Shown: piece by piece, positions 8,578-16,922 of the stretch
Layout of the letters: each line of letters opens with the position of its first letter
Position numbering within the stretch: the first letter of the stretch is position 1
Translations under genes and position numbers: made by a program
Notes under the pieces: generated by a model
Seen by the model: the letters and a program-made list of their open reading frames with translations, nothing else
The model's database searches: none
Told to the model about the DNA's origin: nothing
From: Flavobacterium galactosidilyticum
GTDB taxonomy: Bacteria > Bacteroidota > Bacteroidia > Flavobacteriales > Flavobacteriaceae
NCBI RefSeq assembly: GCF_020911945.1
Contig: NZ_CP087135.1
Span: 2,840,001 to 2,904,000, forward strand
Length of the DNA: 64,000 nucleotides
Direction of reading: 5' to 3'

Positions 8578-9834
8578 CTATTTTCCTCTGATGATTTCTA
8601 CGGGATCTACTTTACTGGCTTTTAAAGCAGGAAAAAGTCCGGCAATTGTCGTTGTAAACAATGCAAAAACAATCCCGATAACATAATATATAGCATTGTA
8701 ATTGATAGGGTAAGTTTTCACCGTAGGTAATGAAGACGTTTCAAATGGAATTACATCAATAATTGAAGAAAAAATGTAGCCAAACAATAATCCAAACAAC
8801 CCGCCGGCTAATCCAATAATGATGGAAAGCGAAACAAAAATCCATTTCACATCATTACCTGAAAATCCAGTCGCTTTTAGTATCGCAATACTGTCCATTT
8901 TTTCATAAATCATCATGTTCAAAATGTTGTAAATTCCAAAACCAGCAACAATCAGCAACACTACTCCAACGGAATAGGAAATAATACTTCGCACCGTACT
9001 TCCAGTTTCAAACTGAGAATTTGCGGTTTGATAATCAATTGTATCTAGATTGAAGGTATCCTGAAACTCTTTTGCAACAACAGGCGCTGCAGTCATATCA
9101 TACAAGTTCAGCTGAATATCGGTAATGTAATTTGTAGGTTCTCCCAATATTTTTTGGGCTGTCGCCAAAGAGGTATAACTCATCACATTATCGATTTCAG
9201 CAATTCCAATCTCGGAAATACCCACAATTTTAAGCGAAGCCAAATTTCCTTTAGTAGTGGTTATTTTAATAATATCACCTATTGAAAGCAACATTTTATC
9301 TGACAAACCTTTCCCAATAATAATACTGTTATTCTGAAGCAGGTTAGCTACTTTTCCTTCAATTATATAATCGCTGATTTTAAATAATTTATCTTCGGAC
9401 AAAACATCAATTCCGTTGATTATTCCTGATATTTCTATCGTCCCAGAATTAAAAAAAACGGGAGAAGTCACTTTTGGCGCAACATCAATAACCCGCGGAT
9501 CTTTTTTTAAAACAGCAATAATTTTTTTACTGTTGTAAATGGATTTCCCACGGTCTTTAGGTTTAATCGAACGAACAAAATTGGTGTGTTTTTTAAATTC
9601 TTCGGATAAGAGAACGGGTTGGTTTTCTGGAGGTTTTATTTCGTTATACAGCAGTACATGAGGTGTTCTATTAAGCATTAGACCATCCAGTAAATCATTC
9701 AAACCATTCATAAAACTAACCAAAGCAATAAACATGGCAATACTGAAAGTTACCCCAATAGCCGCAACAATAGTTTGCTTCAATCGCGCTCGGAGCAAAT
9801 GCAATGCAATGTTCAAAATGAGTTTAAAGTTCAT
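8578..9834 (-). CDS. FtsX/MacB-type ABC transporter permease
   Basis: A 418-residue inner-membrane permease. It has one N-terminal transmembrane helix (about 16-40), a large periplasmic MacB-like core domain (about 45-280), then three C-terminal helices (about 285-310, 333-358, 378-402) ending in LFPALKASKVDPVEIIRGK, the standard FtsX-family tail. Its ATG shares one base with the adaptor stop codon (TAATG), so translation is probably coupled. It would work with the ATPase downstream and the adaptor upstream. Confidence 0.92.
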   Translation of the reverse strand: MNFKLILNIALHLLRARLKQTIVAAIGVTFSIAMFIALVSFMNGLNDLLDGLMLNRTPHVLLYNEIKPPENQPVLLSEEFKKHTNFVRSIKPKDRGKSIYNSKKIIAVLKKDPRVIDVAPKVTSPVFFNSGTIEISGIINGIDVLSEDKLFKISDYIIEGKVANLLQNNSIIIGKGLSDKMLLSIGDIIKITTTKGNLASLKIVGISEIGIAEIDNVMSYTSLATAQKILGEPTNYITDIQLNLYDMTAAPVVAKEFQDTFNLDTIDYQTANSQFETGSTVRSIISYSVGVVLLIVAGFGIYNILNMMIYEKMDSIAILKATGFSGNDVKWIFVSLSIIIGLAGGLFGLLFGYIFSSIIDVIPFETSSLPTVKTYPINYNAIYYVIGIVFALFTTTIAGLFPALKASKVDPVEIIRGK

Positions 9835-10922
9835 TATTGGGGTTTATAAATCGTTTCTCCGGCGGTTAAACCAGATGAAATTTCCACTTTTTGATAATCG
9901 CTTAAACCCGTTTTTACTTCGCGTTTTTCGTCTTTATTTACTAAAACATATTTGCCTTGTATTAAATATGCTTTTGGAATCGTAATGGCATTTTTCTTAA
10001 TCTGAATGATAATATTGGCTTCAGCCGTAAGATTTGGATATAATTTCTGTGGTGGATTTGTAAAATGTGCTTCAATTTTAAAAGTGCGCGAGCGCTCATC
10101 CATAATAGGATAAATTTTATCAACAGTTGCATCAAAAACTTGTCCTTTATAACTATCCATAGTCACAAGCACTTTTTGACCTGTTTTGACACGAACCATA
10201 TCATTTTCATCCACTTCTAGTTCTAGTAAAAAAGAATTGGCTTGACCAATGATTGCTAAAGGAATTTGTGGAGTAATTAACGTTCCTTCCTTAACTAAAA
10301 CATCAAATAATTGTCCAGAAAAAGCACTTTTAATGACAAAATCATTTTGGGATTGCTGGCTTAATCTAAGATTATTAGCATCTCTGCTTTGATCATTTTT
10401 TAACTGCGCTTTGAGTTGCGTCAATTGTTTTTGAGAAGATTCGTAATTGATTTTAGAACTTTTATAACCCAATTCAATTCTTTCATAATCAACTTGCGAA
10501 ATCCCTCCTTGTTTGATTACATTTTTGTTTCGGTTAAAAATAGATTCATCCAATGATAATTTGTCTTTTGCAGATTGAACTTTCATTTCCATTTCAGCAA
10601 TTTTATCTTGAATGTATCTGCTACTTTCTAAACTTAATTGATAAGCCAACCGAGCATTTTCTGTATTGATTTCCGCTTTATCACTTTCTAATTCAAAAAG
10701 AGCTTGACCTTTATTTATAGATTGCCCAACACTAACATTTACTTTTTGTAATGTTCCGTTGACGGTGGCATAAACGGTATATTGTCCTTCGGCTTTTATC
10801 ACTCCTGATCCATAAACGCTTTCTATAACGTTTCCTATTGTTGGTTTTATTTTTTCCATTTCCTTTTTGGAACAAGAAAATAAAAGCAACAACACCAATA
10901 TTGGTAGTATTTTAGAAATCAT
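9834..10922 (-). CDS. efflux periplasmic adaptor (HlyD/RND-MFP type), probable lipoprotein
   Basis: A 362-residue membrane-fusion protein linking an inner-membrane exporter to an outer-membrane channel. A lipoprotein signal ends with LLLFSC, making Cys17 the likely lipidated residue. A lipoyl half (GTLQKVNVSVGQSINKGQAL), a long coiled-coil hairpin around residues 80-180, the second lipoyl half near VLVKEGTLITPQIPL and a beta-barrel domain follow in order. It is the first gene of the three-gene export operon. No TolC-like channel gene is nearby, so the channel must be elsewhere. Confidence 0.9.
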   Translation of the reverse strand: MISKILPILVLLLLFSCSKKEMEKIKPTIGNVIESVYGSGVIKAEGQYTVYATVNGTLQKVNVSVGQSINKGQALFELESDKAEINTENARLAYQLSLESSRYIQDKIAEMEMKVQSAKDKLSLDESIFNRNKNVIKQGGISQVDYERIELGYKSSKINYESSQKQLTQLKAQLKNDQSRDANNLRLSQQSQNDFVIKSAFSGQLFDVLVKEGTLITPQIPLAIIGQANSFLLELEVDENDMVRVKTGQKVLVTMDSYKGQVFDATVDKIYPIMDERSRTFKIEAHFTNPPQKLYPNLTAEANIIIQIKKNAITIPKAYLIQGKYVLVNKDEKREVKTGLSDYQKVEISSGLTAGETIYKPQ

Positions 10923-11076
10923 TTTGCTTCTTCTTTAACTTTAGTAATTCGAGCTAATTAAGCTATAAATATACGAAAATAAGGAAGTGAAACTGATTTC
11001 GTTCATACATAATTCTCTCAAAAAAGTAGTAAAATTAAGAAATAGAATTATCCATGTTTAGAAGACTAAAAATCAA

Positions 11077-11670
11077 TTATCCATGAATCGTTTCACTTTT
11101 ACCATAATTCGCAATAACAGAAGCTTCAAATTCAATCCATTCTCGCCATCTTTTTTCTACGTCTATTCCTGTACCGTATTTACGAGCGTACGTGATAAAA
11201 GTAGTGTAATGACCTGCTTCACTTTCCATTAAATCTCTATAAAAAATAGATAGTTCTTCATCTTGGATGTTTTCTGAAAGTACTTTGAAACGTTCACAGC
11301 TTCTAGCTTCAATCATAGCAGAGAAAAGTAATCGTTCGACTAAACTAGAAACACGGCTGCCATTACCGCTTTTCTTCATATACAAATACAATTCGTTTAC
11401 GTAATCGTCTTTGCGTTCACGACCCAACTTTAATCCACGTTTGATGATGATATTATGAACTTGTTCAAAATGATCAATTTCTTCTTTGGCTAATGCCAAT
11501 AAATCTTGTACTAAATCCTGATGCTCTGAGTTATTCGTGATAATCGTAATCGCATTTGTAGCTGCTTTCTGTTCGCACCAAGCGTGATCCGTCAATATTT
11601 CTTCAATATTTTTTTCTACAATATTCACCCATCTTGGATCTGTTGGCAATTTTAATCTTAGTACAGACAT
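11077..11670 (-). CDS. miaE: tRNA-(ms2io6A)-hydroxylase
   Basis: A non-haem di-iron monooxygenase that hydroxylates the isopentenyl group of ms2i6A at tRNA position 37, using oxygen. The 197-residue protein has ferritin-like metal-ligand motifs EEIDHFEQVH (about residues 66-75), EARSCERF and MESEAGHY. MiaE acts last in a pathway that starts with MiaA, which is also in this window at 49232-50149. The gene lies between the glyA terminator and a 154-bp gap before the adaptor gene. Confidence 0.92.
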   Translation of the reverse strand: MSVLRLKLPTDPRWVNIVEKNIEEILTDHAWCEQKAATNAITIITNNSEHQDLVQDLLALAKEEIDHFEQVHNIIIKRGLKLGRERKDDYVNELYLYMKKSGNGSRVSSLVERLLFSAMIEARSCERFKVLSENIQDEELSIFYRDLMESEAGHYTTFITYARKYGTGIDVEKRWREWIEFEASVIANYGKSETIHG

Positions 11671-11696
11671 AATTTTTTATTTATAAGTTGAAAATC

Positions 11697-11761
11697 AAAA
11701 GTCGAAAGTTAAAACTAAAAAAGAATACTTATATCTTTTCCAATCTCAACTTTCGACTTTT
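11697..11761 (-). terminator. long-loop inverted repeat downstream of glyA
   Basis: AAAAGTCGAAAGTT (11697-11710) and its exact inverted copy AACTTTCGACTTTT (11748-11761) form a 14-bp stem with a 37-nt AT-rich loop in the gap after glyA. The word AAAAGTCGAAAGT recurs at 44825 inside another terminator, so it looks like a dispersed element used as a terminator. Confidence 0.6.
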
Positions 11762-11783
11762 AAACCTTGAATACTATTTTGTA

Positions 11784-13058
11784 TTAATATACGAAAATAG
11801 CTCTTTCGCTCATCATTTCGTTTACTTCATTAGCAACCGCTTCGATAACATCTTCATTAGTATGATCTACTAAAACTCTGTCGATCAAGGCAACAATAGT
11901 TTCCATATCAGCTTCAACAAGACCACGAGTGGTAATGGCTGCAGTACCTACACGAATTCCTGACGTAACAAATGGAGATTTGTCATCAAATGGAACCATG
12001 TTTTTATTTACTGTAATTTCTGCTTTAACTAGTGCATTTTCAGCATCTTTTCCAGAAATATTTTTGTTTCTTAAATCAATCAACATCATGTGATTGTCAG
12101 TTCCTCCAGAAATAATTTCGTATCCTCTTTTTACAAAAGCATCAGCCATAGCATTTGCATTTTTTTGCAATTGCAAAGCATACGTAAAGAATTCATCTTT
12201 CAATGCTTCACCAAAAGCTACTGCTTTAGCAGCAATAATATGCATTAATGGACCACCTTGATTTCCCGGAAAAACAGCTAAATCCAATAAAGAAGACATC
12301 ATTCGTACTTCACCTTTTGGAGTTGTTATTCCAAATGGATTTGGAAAATCTTTTCCCATCATAATTAAACCACCACGAGGACCACGTAAAGTTTTGTGTG
12401 TTGTAGTTGTTACAATATGACAATGAGGTAACGGATCATTCATCAAACCTTTGGCGATAAGCCCAGCGGGATGAGAAATATCAGCTAATAAAATAGCACC
12501 TACACTATCAGCAATTACTCTAAAACGCTCAAAATCCATATCACGAGAATAAGCCGAAGCTCCTGCTATAATTAATTTTGGTTGCTCTTTAGTAGCTATT
12601 TCTTGAATTTTATCATAATTTAATAATCCAGTTTCTTTATCAACACCATAAAATGAAGGTGTGTATAAACGTCCGGAGAAGTTTACAGGAGAACCGTGAG
12701 TAAGGTGACCACCGTGAGATAAGTCAAAACCTAAGATTTTGTCTCCAGGTTTAATACAAGCATGGTAAACTGCAGTATTTGCTTGAGATCCTGAGTGTGG
12801 TTGCACGTTTGCATATTCAGCACCAAATAACTCTTTGGCTCTGTCAATCGCAATTTGCTCCACAACGTCAACTACTTCACAACCTCCGTAGTATCTTTTG
12901 CCAGGATATCCTTCAGCATATTTGTTAGTTAAAACAGAACCAGCTGCTTCCATTACTTCATCACTTACAAAGTTCTCTGAAGCGATTAGTTCTAATCCGT
13001 GAATTTGTCTTTCTTGTTCTTCTAGAATAAGGTCAAAAATTTGTTCGTCGCGTTGCAT
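11784..13058 (-). CDS. glyA: serine hydroxymethyltransferase
   Basis: PLP enzyme that converts serine and tetrahydrofolate to glycine and 5,10-methylene-tetrahydrofolate, the main one-carbon source. From the ATG at 13058 the protein has 424 residues and begins [11 protein letters not shown], the family-typical start; the ATG at 13094 would add 12 unconserved residues and overlap the promoter. The PLP lysine is K222 in [25 protein letters not shown] and HPAGLIAKG are other hallmarks. A TATTTTTG promoter box lies 26 bp upstream. It is divergent from fahA. Confidence 0.96.
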   Translation of the reverse strand: MQRDEQIFDLILEEQERQIHGLELIASENFVSDEVMEAAGSVLTNKYAEGYPGKRYYGGCEVVDVVEQIAIDRAKELFGAEYANVQPHSGSQANTAVYHACIKPGDKILGFDLSHGGHLTHGSPVNFSGRLYTPSFYGVDKETGLLNYDKIQEIATKEQPKLIIAGASAYSRDMDFERFRVIADSVGAILLADISHPAGLIAKGLMNDPLPHCHIVTTTTHKTLRGPRGGLIMMGKDFPNPFGITTPKGEVRMMSSLLDLAVFPGNQGGPLMHIIAAKAVAFGEALKDEFFTYALQLQKNANAMADAFVKRGYEIISGGTDNHMMLIDLRNKNISGKDAENALVKAEITVNKNMVPFDDKSPFVTSGIRVGTAAITTRGLVEADMETIVALIDRVLVDHTNEDVIEAVANEVNEMMSERAIFVY

Positions 13059-13083
13059 TTTTTTGATTTTCGTTAATTTGATG

Positions 13084-13091
13084 CAAAAATA
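13084..13091 (-). promoter_or_regulatory. candidate -7 box of glyA promoter
   Basis: The minus strand reads TATTTTTG, matching the Bacteroidetes TAnnTTTG element, 26 bp before the glyA ATG. A TTG -33 box at the usual spacing is not evident, so this is a partial match. Confidence 0.5.
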
Positions 13092-13102
13092 CAAAAAAAC
13101 GT

Positions 13103-13132
13103 TTGGTTAATAGTTAGATTATAATATATTTG
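13103..13132 (+). promoter_or_regulatory. fahA promoter (TTG-N19-TATATTTG)
   Basis: TTG at 13103-13105 and TATATTTG at 13125-13132 are separated by exactly 19 bp, a full match to the Bacteroidetes housekeeping promoter. The predicted transcription start falls about 30 nt before the fahA ATG. It overlaps the region upstream of the divergent glyA promoter. Confidence 0.7.
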
Positions 13133-13166
13133 ATGAGTAATTTTTGAACAAAATAATTAACAAAAT

Positions 13167-14450
13167 ATGCCAATAATAGCTAACGATATAAATAGAAAAT
13201 CATGGATGGAAGTTCGTCCGGACAGTGATTTCCCTATACAAAACATACCTTTCGGAGTTTTTCTTACAAAAGAAAACGTTGTAACCGTAGGGACCAGAAT
13301 TGGCGATTTCGCAATTGACCTAGGAGCTTTGCAACAATTAAATTATTTTGAGGGCATCGAACTTACAGATGATATGTTCATGCAGGATACTTTGAATGAT
13401 TTTATTTCTGATGGTCAAAAAACATGGCGTTTAGTTCGCAATCGAATTGCAGAAATTTTTGATGTGAAAAATCCGAAATTGCAAGACAACGCAAAAGACA
13501 AAGAAATCATCATTTTCAAAATGGATGATGTAGAAATGCAATTACCCGTACTTATAGGTGATTACACTGATTTTTACTCAAGTAAAGAGCACGCTACCAA
13601 TGTTGGAAAAATGTTTAGAGATCCTGAAAATGCATTGTTACCAAACTGGCTTCACATTCCTGTAGGATATCATGGTAGAAGTTCGACAATTGTTCCTTCT
13701 GGAATTCCGGTTCATAGACCAATGGGACAAACATTGCCAAATGGTGAAATGACTCCGGTTTTTGGACCATCACGTTTAGTAGATTTCGAATTAGAAACTG
13801 CTTTCATCACTACTGACGTGAATATTATGGGCGAAAATATTTTAGTAACTGAAGCTGAAGAGTATATTTTCGGAATGGTTCTACTAAATGACTGGAGCGC
13901 ACGTGATATTCAAAAATGGGAATATGTGCCATTAGGTCCATTCTTAGCTAAAAATTTCGCATCATCAATATCACCTTGGATTGTAACAATGGATGCTTTA
14001 GAACCTTTTAGAACCAAAGGTCCAAAACAAGAACCAACACCACTTCCCTACTTACAGCAAAAAGGAAAACATTCCTTCGATATTCATCTCGAAGTGGCTA
14101 TTCAGCCTGAAAAATCAGAACCAACTGTTATTTCGCGTTCTAATTTCAAATACATGTATTGGACTATGAGCCAGCAATTAGCACATCATACCTCTAATGG
14201 CTGTCGCGTTAATTCTGGTGATATGATGGGTTCAGGTACTATTTCAGGACCAACTCCAGATAGCTATGGCTCAATGTTAGAATTAACCTGGGGAGGAAAA
14301 AATCCACTTAAGTTAAATGACGGAACCGAACGTAAATTCATAAATGATAACGATACAGTTATCATAAAAGGATATTCACAAAATGAAAATGTAAGAATCG
14401 GTTTTGGTGAAGTTTCAAGCAAGTTACTTCCCACATTTGTTAGAACATAA
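13167..14450 (+). CDS. fahA: fumarylacetoacetase
   Basis: Hydrolyses fumarylacetoacetate to fumarate and acetoacetate, the last step of tyrosine (homogentisate) degradation. The 427-residue protein has the FAH N-terminal domain (about 1-120) and catalytic domain. Metal and active-site motifs include DYTDFYSSKEHATNVG, PVGYHGRSSTIVPSG, DFELETAFI, NDWSARDIQKWEYVPLGPF and SGDMMGSGTISGP. It has its own promoter and terminator, so it is monocistronic; the rest of the tyrosine pathway is not in this window. Confidence 0.95.
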   Translation: MPIIANDINRKSWMEVRPDSDFPIQNIPFGVFLTKENVVTVGTRIGDFAIDLGALQQLNYFEGIELTDDMFMQDTLNDFISDGQKTWRLVRNRIAEIFDVKNPKLQDNAKDKEIIIFKMDDVEMQLPVLIGDYTDFYSSKEHATNVGKMFRDPENALLPNWLHIPVGYHGRSSTIVPSGIPVHRPMGQTLPNGEMTPVFGPSRLVDFELETAFITTDVNIMGENILVTEAEEYIFGMVLLNDWSARDIQKWEYVPLGPFLAKNFASSISPWIVTMDALEPFRTKGPKQEPTPLPYLQQKGKHSFDIHLEVAIQPEKSEPTVISRSNFKYMYWTMSQQLAHHTSNGCRVNSGDMMGSGTISGPTPDSYGSMLELTWGGKNPLKLNDGTERKFINDNDTVIIKGYSQNENVRIGFGEVSSKLLPTFVRT

Positions 14451-14471
14451 AATCTCTAAATTAAATCTTTA

Positions 14472-14508
14472 AAACCTAACATTTATTCTATTTTTGTTAG
14501 GTTTTTTT
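14472..14508 (+). terminator. intrinsic terminator of fahA
   Basis: AAACCTAAC (14472-14480) pairs with GTTAGGTTT (14496-14504) and runs into a 7-T tract, 22 bp after the fahA stop. Confidence 0.8.
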
Positions 14509-14581
14509 GTGTTATTATTTTTGGTTTTTAAAATCAAACTCTTACAAAATTTATAAATTTATACCTAAGACAGCTACGCTT

Positions 14582-15766
14582 ATGAAAAAAATTACGCTTT
14601 TAGTTACGCTATTTATTCTCACATCAGCTTGTGGAGTCAAACAAACTCAAAACTTATTAGGCTCCGGAAATTATGATCAAGCAATTGACAATGCAGTATC
14701 TAACTTACGAACTAATAAAGATAAAAAGGGAAAGCAAGATTATGTTTATTTATTAGAAGAGGCTTTCGCCAAAGCTAAAGAACGCGATTTAAATACAATA
14801 AACTTCCTAGCAAAAGATACGAATCCTGCGCAGTTAGAAAAAATGTACAATACCTATTTACAATTAAACCAGCGTCAGGAAAAAATCAAACCAATACTTC
14901 CTTTGAAACTACTAAAAGAAGGTAGAAATGCCACTTTCCCTTTTGATAATTATAATGATCAAATCATAGATAGCAAAAATGCATTGGCAGCGTTTTTATA
15001 TACTAATGCTAAAAAATTAATGATCTCTTCTGACAAAATTAATTTTAGAAAAGCGTATGATGATTTGGATTATTTGAACCAAATAAATCCAAATTATAAA
15101 GATGTTTTAAAATTGATGGATAATGCTAAACTCAAAGGCTCCGACTATGTTACCGTATACACCAAAAATGAAACGAATATGATTATTCCGATTCGGCTTC
15201 AAAATGATTTATTGGATTTCAGCACTTATGGCTTAAATGATAAATGGACCGTTTATCATAGCAATAAACAAACGGGAATAAATTACGATTATGGATTAGT
15301 AATTAATTTTAAACAGATTTATATTTCACCAGAGCAAATTAAGGAACGAGAATTTGCAAAAGAACGAATTATAAAAGATGGCGTAAAAAAACTGATTGAC
15401 TCAAACGGAAAAGAAGTATTAGATGAAAAAGGAAAAATAGTAATGGTTGATAATCTAAGAAAGGTAAACGCTACTATTTATGAATTCAGGCAATACAAGT
15501 CATGCCAGATTACTGCAAAAATTGACTATTTCAATCATAAAAGTAATCAATTATTGAAAACATTTCCCGTTACTAGTGAGTATGTTTTTGAAAATATTTA
15601 CGCAAGTTACAAAGGAGACAAACGCGCATCTGACGACAATTACTACTCTAATTTTAATAGAAAAGCAGTACTGTTTCCTAATAGTGAACAAATGATTTAT
15701 GATACTGGTGAAGATTTAAAAGCGAAAGTAAAAAATATCATAAGCCAAAATAGGTTTAGAAACTAA
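14582..15766 (+). CDS. probable lipoprotein of unknown function
   Basis: From the ATG at 14582 the product has 394 residues. The start is chosen because MKKITLLVTLFILTSACG is a clean lipoprotein signal with the lipobox Cys at residue 17; a longer frame from 14507 would bury it. Most of the N-terminal half (residues 20-180) is helical and reads like tetratricopeptide-type repeats, for example NYDQAIDNAVSNLRTNKD and RKAYDDLDYLNQINPNYK; the C-terminal half is beta-rich. It is flanked by two good terminators and so is transcribed alone. I do not recognise a named family. Confidence 0.8.
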   Translation: MKKITLLVTLFILTSACGVKQTQNLLGSGNYDQAIDNAVSNLRTNKDKKGKQDYVYLLEEAFAKAKERDLNTINFLAKDTNPAQLEKMYNTYLQLNQRQEKIKPILPLKLLKEGRNATFPFDNYNDQIIDSKNALAAFLYTNAKKLMISSDKINFRKAYDDLDYLNQINPNYKDVLKLMDNAKLKGSDYVTVYTKNETNMIIPIRLQNDLLDFSTYGLNDKWTVYHSNKQTGINYDYGLVINFKQIYISPEQIKEREFAKERIIKDGVKKLIDSNGKEVLDEKGKIVMVDNLRKVNATIYEFRQYKSCQITAKIDYFNHKSNQLLKTFPVTSEYVFENIYASYKGDKRASDDNYYSNFNRKAVLFPNSEQMIYDTGEDLKAKVKNIISQNRFRN

Positions 15767-15792
15767 TAACTTTAAGGCAACAATATTTTAAT

Positions 15793-15830
15793 AAACTCCT
15801 TGATAAATAGACATCAAGGAGTTTTTTTTT
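15793..15830 (+). terminator. intrinsic terminator
   Basis: A perfect 12-bp stem, AAACTCCTTGAT (15793-15804) with ATCAAGGAGTTT (15813-15824), an 8-nt loop and nine Ts, 26 bp after the lipoprotein gene. Confidence 0.88.
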
Positions 15831-15885
15831 ATCCTTAAAAAATCAACAATAGTATAAAATTTTGTTAGAAAATACAAAATCAACA

Positions 15886-15913
15886 TTGCGTAACCAAAAA
15901 ATGTTTACTTTTG
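15886..15913 (+). promoter_or_regulatory. promoter of the arginine cluster
   Basis: TTG (15886-15888), a 17-bp spacer and TACTTTTG (15906-15913). The first downstream ATG lies only 5 nt after the box, so transcription should begin at or next to it. The GNAT start is about 330 nt downstream, giving the cluster a long 5' leader. Confidence 0.6.
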
Positions 15914-15918
15914 CACCA

Positions 15919-16005
15919 ATGAATAACAACAATATAAATATAACTCCTATCTCACGGACAAACAGACCTACGACTTCTCCCGAAGTACGGATGCTATTAG
16001 TATAG
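15919..16005 (+). CDS. possible 28-codon leader peptide of the arginine cluster
   Basis: A small ORF begins with ATG 5 nt after the promoter box and ends with TAG at 16003-16005. The end of the peptide reads SRTNRPTTSPEVRMLLV. It has three Arg codons: CGG at 15955, AGA at 15964 and CGG at 15988; CGG is unusual in this AT-rich DNA. A hairpin, CGACTTC (15971-15977) with GAAGT-A-CG (15982-15989), overlaps the last Arg codon. Placement before a ten-gene arginine cluster suggests translation-dependent control. This is inference from position and codons; no homologue is known to me. Confidence 0.4.
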   Translation: MNNNNINITPISRTNRPTTSPEVRMLLV

Positions 16006-16240
16006 TCTCCACAAGCGTTTTGTTTTATTTTTATTCATTTACATTTTTTCGTTTTGAAATTACCACTATTTTCTATTGGATTAATATATCCAAGAACTAC
16101 TACTAATTTATTTATTTCTAGCTATAATTTTATTTATTGTCTTGGGATAAACTCATTGGATTTGGTAGCTAATTTTTATGGAAATTTATTTCAAAAGCAA
16201 ATTATCAACTCATTGTTTAACAACAAATTCAACTCTTGAA
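16006..16240 (+). other. leader region before the GNAT gene
   Basis: About 235 nt, AT-rich, between the small ORF and the GNAT start. I see no strong terminator with a T-tract and no known riboswitch fold. If the leader ORF is regulatory, the alternative structure should be sought here. Confidence 0.4.
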
Positions 16241-16858
16241 ATGAATATTTCTATCATTGTAACTCAGGAAGAACATTATAAATATGCGCAAGAAATATGC
16301 GATACTATTGAATTATCTGCCCTATTAAGAGGTACTGGAATTGCTAAAAGAACTCCTGAATACATTCAAAAAAAAATGGAAAGCAGTGATGCAGTCATCG
16401 CATTAATCGATGGGAAATTTGCTGGTTTTTGCTATATCGAAAGTTGGCAACACGGGAAATTTGTAGCACACTCAGGATTAATAGTACATCCAGATTTCAG
16501 AAATTTAGGATTAGCAAAAAGAATTAAATCATTCGTTTTCGACTATTCGTTAAAAAAATACCCAGAAGCTAAAGTTTTTGGAATAACAACAGGTTTAGCG
16601 GTAATGAAAATTAATTCTGACCTAGGATACAAACCAGTTCCTTTTTCTGAACTAACTAATGATCCAAGTTTCTGGAAAGGATGCCAAACCTGTACTAATT
16701 ACGAAATTCTAAAAAGTAAAGAAAACAAAATGTGTTTGTGCACGGGAATGCTGTATGATCCTAAGGAAAAAGCTAAAATCCCTCCAAAACACCCATTTAA
16801 TATTCGTATTTGGAACCGATTAAAAAAGATCAAACAAGCTCTTTTTTTAGAAAACTAA
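16241..16858 (+). CDS. GNAT acyltransferase heading the arginine cluster; candidate N-acylglutamate synthase
   Basis: From the ATG at 16241 the protein has 205 residues, beginning MNISIIVTQEEHYKYA; a longer frame from 16178 adds residues without conservation. The acyl-CoA-binding motif A is visible in SGLIVHPDFRNLGLAKRI. The C-terminal part has GCQTC and, 13 residues on, CLC, an arrangement that could bind a metal. The cluster has all later arginine steps but no argA or argJ, so acylation of glutamate is the likely role. That is inference from context. argG follows 64 bp downstream. Confidence 0.75.
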   Translation: MNISIIVTQEEHYKYAQEICDTIELSALLRGTGIAKRTPEYIQKKMESSDAVIALIDGKFAGFCYIESWQHGKFVAHSGLIVHPDFRNLGLAKRIKSFVFDYSLKKYPEAKVFGITTGLAVMKINSDLGYKPVPFSELTNDPSFWKGCQTCTNYEILKSKENKMCLCTGMLYDPKEKAKIPPKHPFNIRIWNRLKKIKQALFLEN

Positions 16859-16922
16859 AATTAAAAATTAAAACACAATCAGCTAAATAGAGTAATTACA
16901 TTTAGTTAATAATAACACAAAA

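Noticed and set aside
16054..16239. 61-codon ORF in the arginine leader
   Set aside because: Low-complexity, Phe/Asn/Leu-rich product, no promoter of its own and overlaps the leader; looks like chance in AT-rich DNA.
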